The notes beneath the pieces were generated by a model. That model saw only the letters and a list, made by a program, of their open reading frames with translations, did no database searches and had not been told where the DNA came from. A program made the translations under genes and the position numbers. From Synergistaceae bacterium (lineage in GTDB: Bacteria > Synergistota > Synergistia > Synergistales > Synergistaceae): a stretch of DNA of 5,533 nucleotides. Each line of letters begins with the position of its first letter. Within the stretch, counting starts at the first letter, position 1. Below, one piece after another: positions 4,994 to 5,533 of the stretch. The stretch covers positions 1 to 5,533 of the forward strand of contig JAISRP010000012.1 of the NCBI GenBank assembly GCA_031273585.1, in the 5' to 3' direction.

Positions 4994-5533
4994 TTACATC
5001 CCCCGGCCCGACTCCGCCGACATGCGAAACCACGCGCAGCCCGCGATCGCTGCGGTTGAGGCCCTAAGTATCCTCGGCCCGAGGCTGATGGGCGCAAACC
5101 CCCGCTCAATCAGGACCGCAGCCTCGCCATCCGTCCAGTCCCCCTCCGGTCCGACCGCGAAGACGATCCTCCCAGGGGCCGTCCGCGCGGTCGCTATCGG
5201 ATCGGCGCCGACACCAAGCAGCGCCGCGTATCGCTGTTCCGGCAGCTCGTCCCACCTTACATCTCGGAACGCGACCGGGTCGGACAACTCCGGCACGCGG
5301 ACCGAACCCGAGACCTTAGTGGCCTCGCAGAGTATTCTGCGCCAGCGCGGCATCCTCGTTCCAGCGCCGGCCTTATCAGGGCGCGGCACCGACCTCTCGC
5401 AGACGACGGGGCACACCCTGCTCACGCCGAGCTCTGCCGTGACGCGCAGCACGGACTCGAACTGATCCTGCTTTAGGAGCCCGATCAGAAGCGACATCTC
5501 AAGGGGAACGGGTCGCTCCGCCGCGCCGTCGAC
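4994..5533 (-). CDS. rsmE: 16S rRNA (uracil1498-N3)-methyltransferase family protein, N-terminus cut by window edge
   Basis: The last 179 residues of an RsmE-type SPOUT methyltransferase (full proteins have about 240). RsmE methylates N3 of U1498 in 16S rRNA, near the decoding centre, using S-adenosylmethionine. The frame runs without a stop to the right window edge, so the N-terminal PUA-like RNA-binding part lies outside. Seen here (numbering from the edge): SLLIGLLKQDQFESVL (14-29) then TAELGVSRVCPVVCERSV (32-49), matching the family's xELGV...P..tERS; RWRRILCEAT near 63-72; the cofactor-binding knot AVGPEGDWTDGEAAVL (126-141) and LGPRILRASTAAIAG (151-165). Several usually conserved positions differ: EATKVSGS in place of EAAEQSGR, and RAST where most members have RTET. 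Function is therefore likely but not assured. The Met at 5497 is probably internal. mtaB follows after 2 nt. Confidence 0.85.
   Translation of the reverse strand, partial: VDGAAERPVPLEMSLLIGLLKQDQFESVLRVTAELGVSRVCPVVCERSVPRPDKAGAGTRMPRWRRILCEATKVSGSVRVPELSDPVAFRDVRWDELPEQRYAALLGVGADPIATARTAPGRIVFAVGPEGDWTDGEAAVLIERGFAPISLGPRILRASTAAIAGCAWFRMSAESGRGM
4999..5004 (-). promoter_or_regulatory. Ribosome binding site of mtaB within the end of rsmE
   Basis: GGGGGA on the minus strand, part of the last sense codons of rsmE, lies 7 nt before the mtaB ATG at 4991. It supports this start over the in-frame GTG at 5033, which would overlap rsmE by 40 nt, and over the ATG at 4967, which has only CCGGC-type sequence upstream. 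Confidence 0.5.

Noticed and set aside
4992..5033. MtaB start at GTG 5033
   Set aside because: It overlaps rsmE by 40 nt and adds residues absent from the family; the ATG at 4991 has a suitable ribosome binding site.

Overview
The window looks like a core, non-mobile piece of a GC-rich bacterial chromosome. All six recognisable genes are on the minus strand, so reading in gene order means going from the right end to the left. Five belong to families found across bacteria (RsmE, MtaB, Hsp70, S21, YqeY) and one is a J-domain protein with an unfamiliar C-terminal region. I see no transposase, integrase, phage gene, tRNA, rRNA or CRISPR array. The frequent use of AGG (Arg) and ATA (Ile) codons despite high GC, together with this gene content, makes me suspect the Synergistota. 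That assignment is memory-based inference (about 50 %), not something the sequence proves.

Layout, right to left. (1) 5533-4994: the C-terminal part of a 16S rRNA uridine methyltransferase of the RsmE family, cut by the window edge. (2) 4991-3639: MtaB, the radical-SAM methylthiotransferase that modifies tRNA position 37, starting 2 nt after rsmE. (3) 3572-1998: a short, divergent Hsp70, after a 66-nt gap, with a TTG start. (4) 2001-982: an N-terminal J-domain protein with a helical, HEAT-like C-terminal region, joined to the Hsp70 by an ATGA stop/start overlap. (5) 981-835: a gap holding a weak terminator candidate and a good promoter candidate. (6) 834-649: ribosomal protein S21. (7) 652-194: YqeY, joined to S21 by another ATGA overlap. 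(8) 193-1: no gene, but a strong stem-loop just after yqeY and a cluster of perfect palindromes.

There are probably two transcription units: rsmE-mtaB-hsp70-J and rpsU-yqeY. Both concern translation: rRNA and tRNA modification on one side, a ribosomal protein and a tRNA-amidotransferase-like protein on the other. The unexpected component is the Hsp70/J pair between them. The overlap implies the two proteins are made together, and both depart from the classical DnaK/DnaJ plan: the Hsp70 has only a short helical tail in place of the lid, and the J protein has no Gly/Phe region, zinc finger or DnaJ-type C-terminal domains. No CIRCE-type heat-shock operator is visible. My best guess is a dedicated chaperone pair with a specific client, comparable in concept to HscC with its J partners, and possibly linked to ribosome or translation factors because of its neighbours. 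This is the part of the window most likely to be undescribed.
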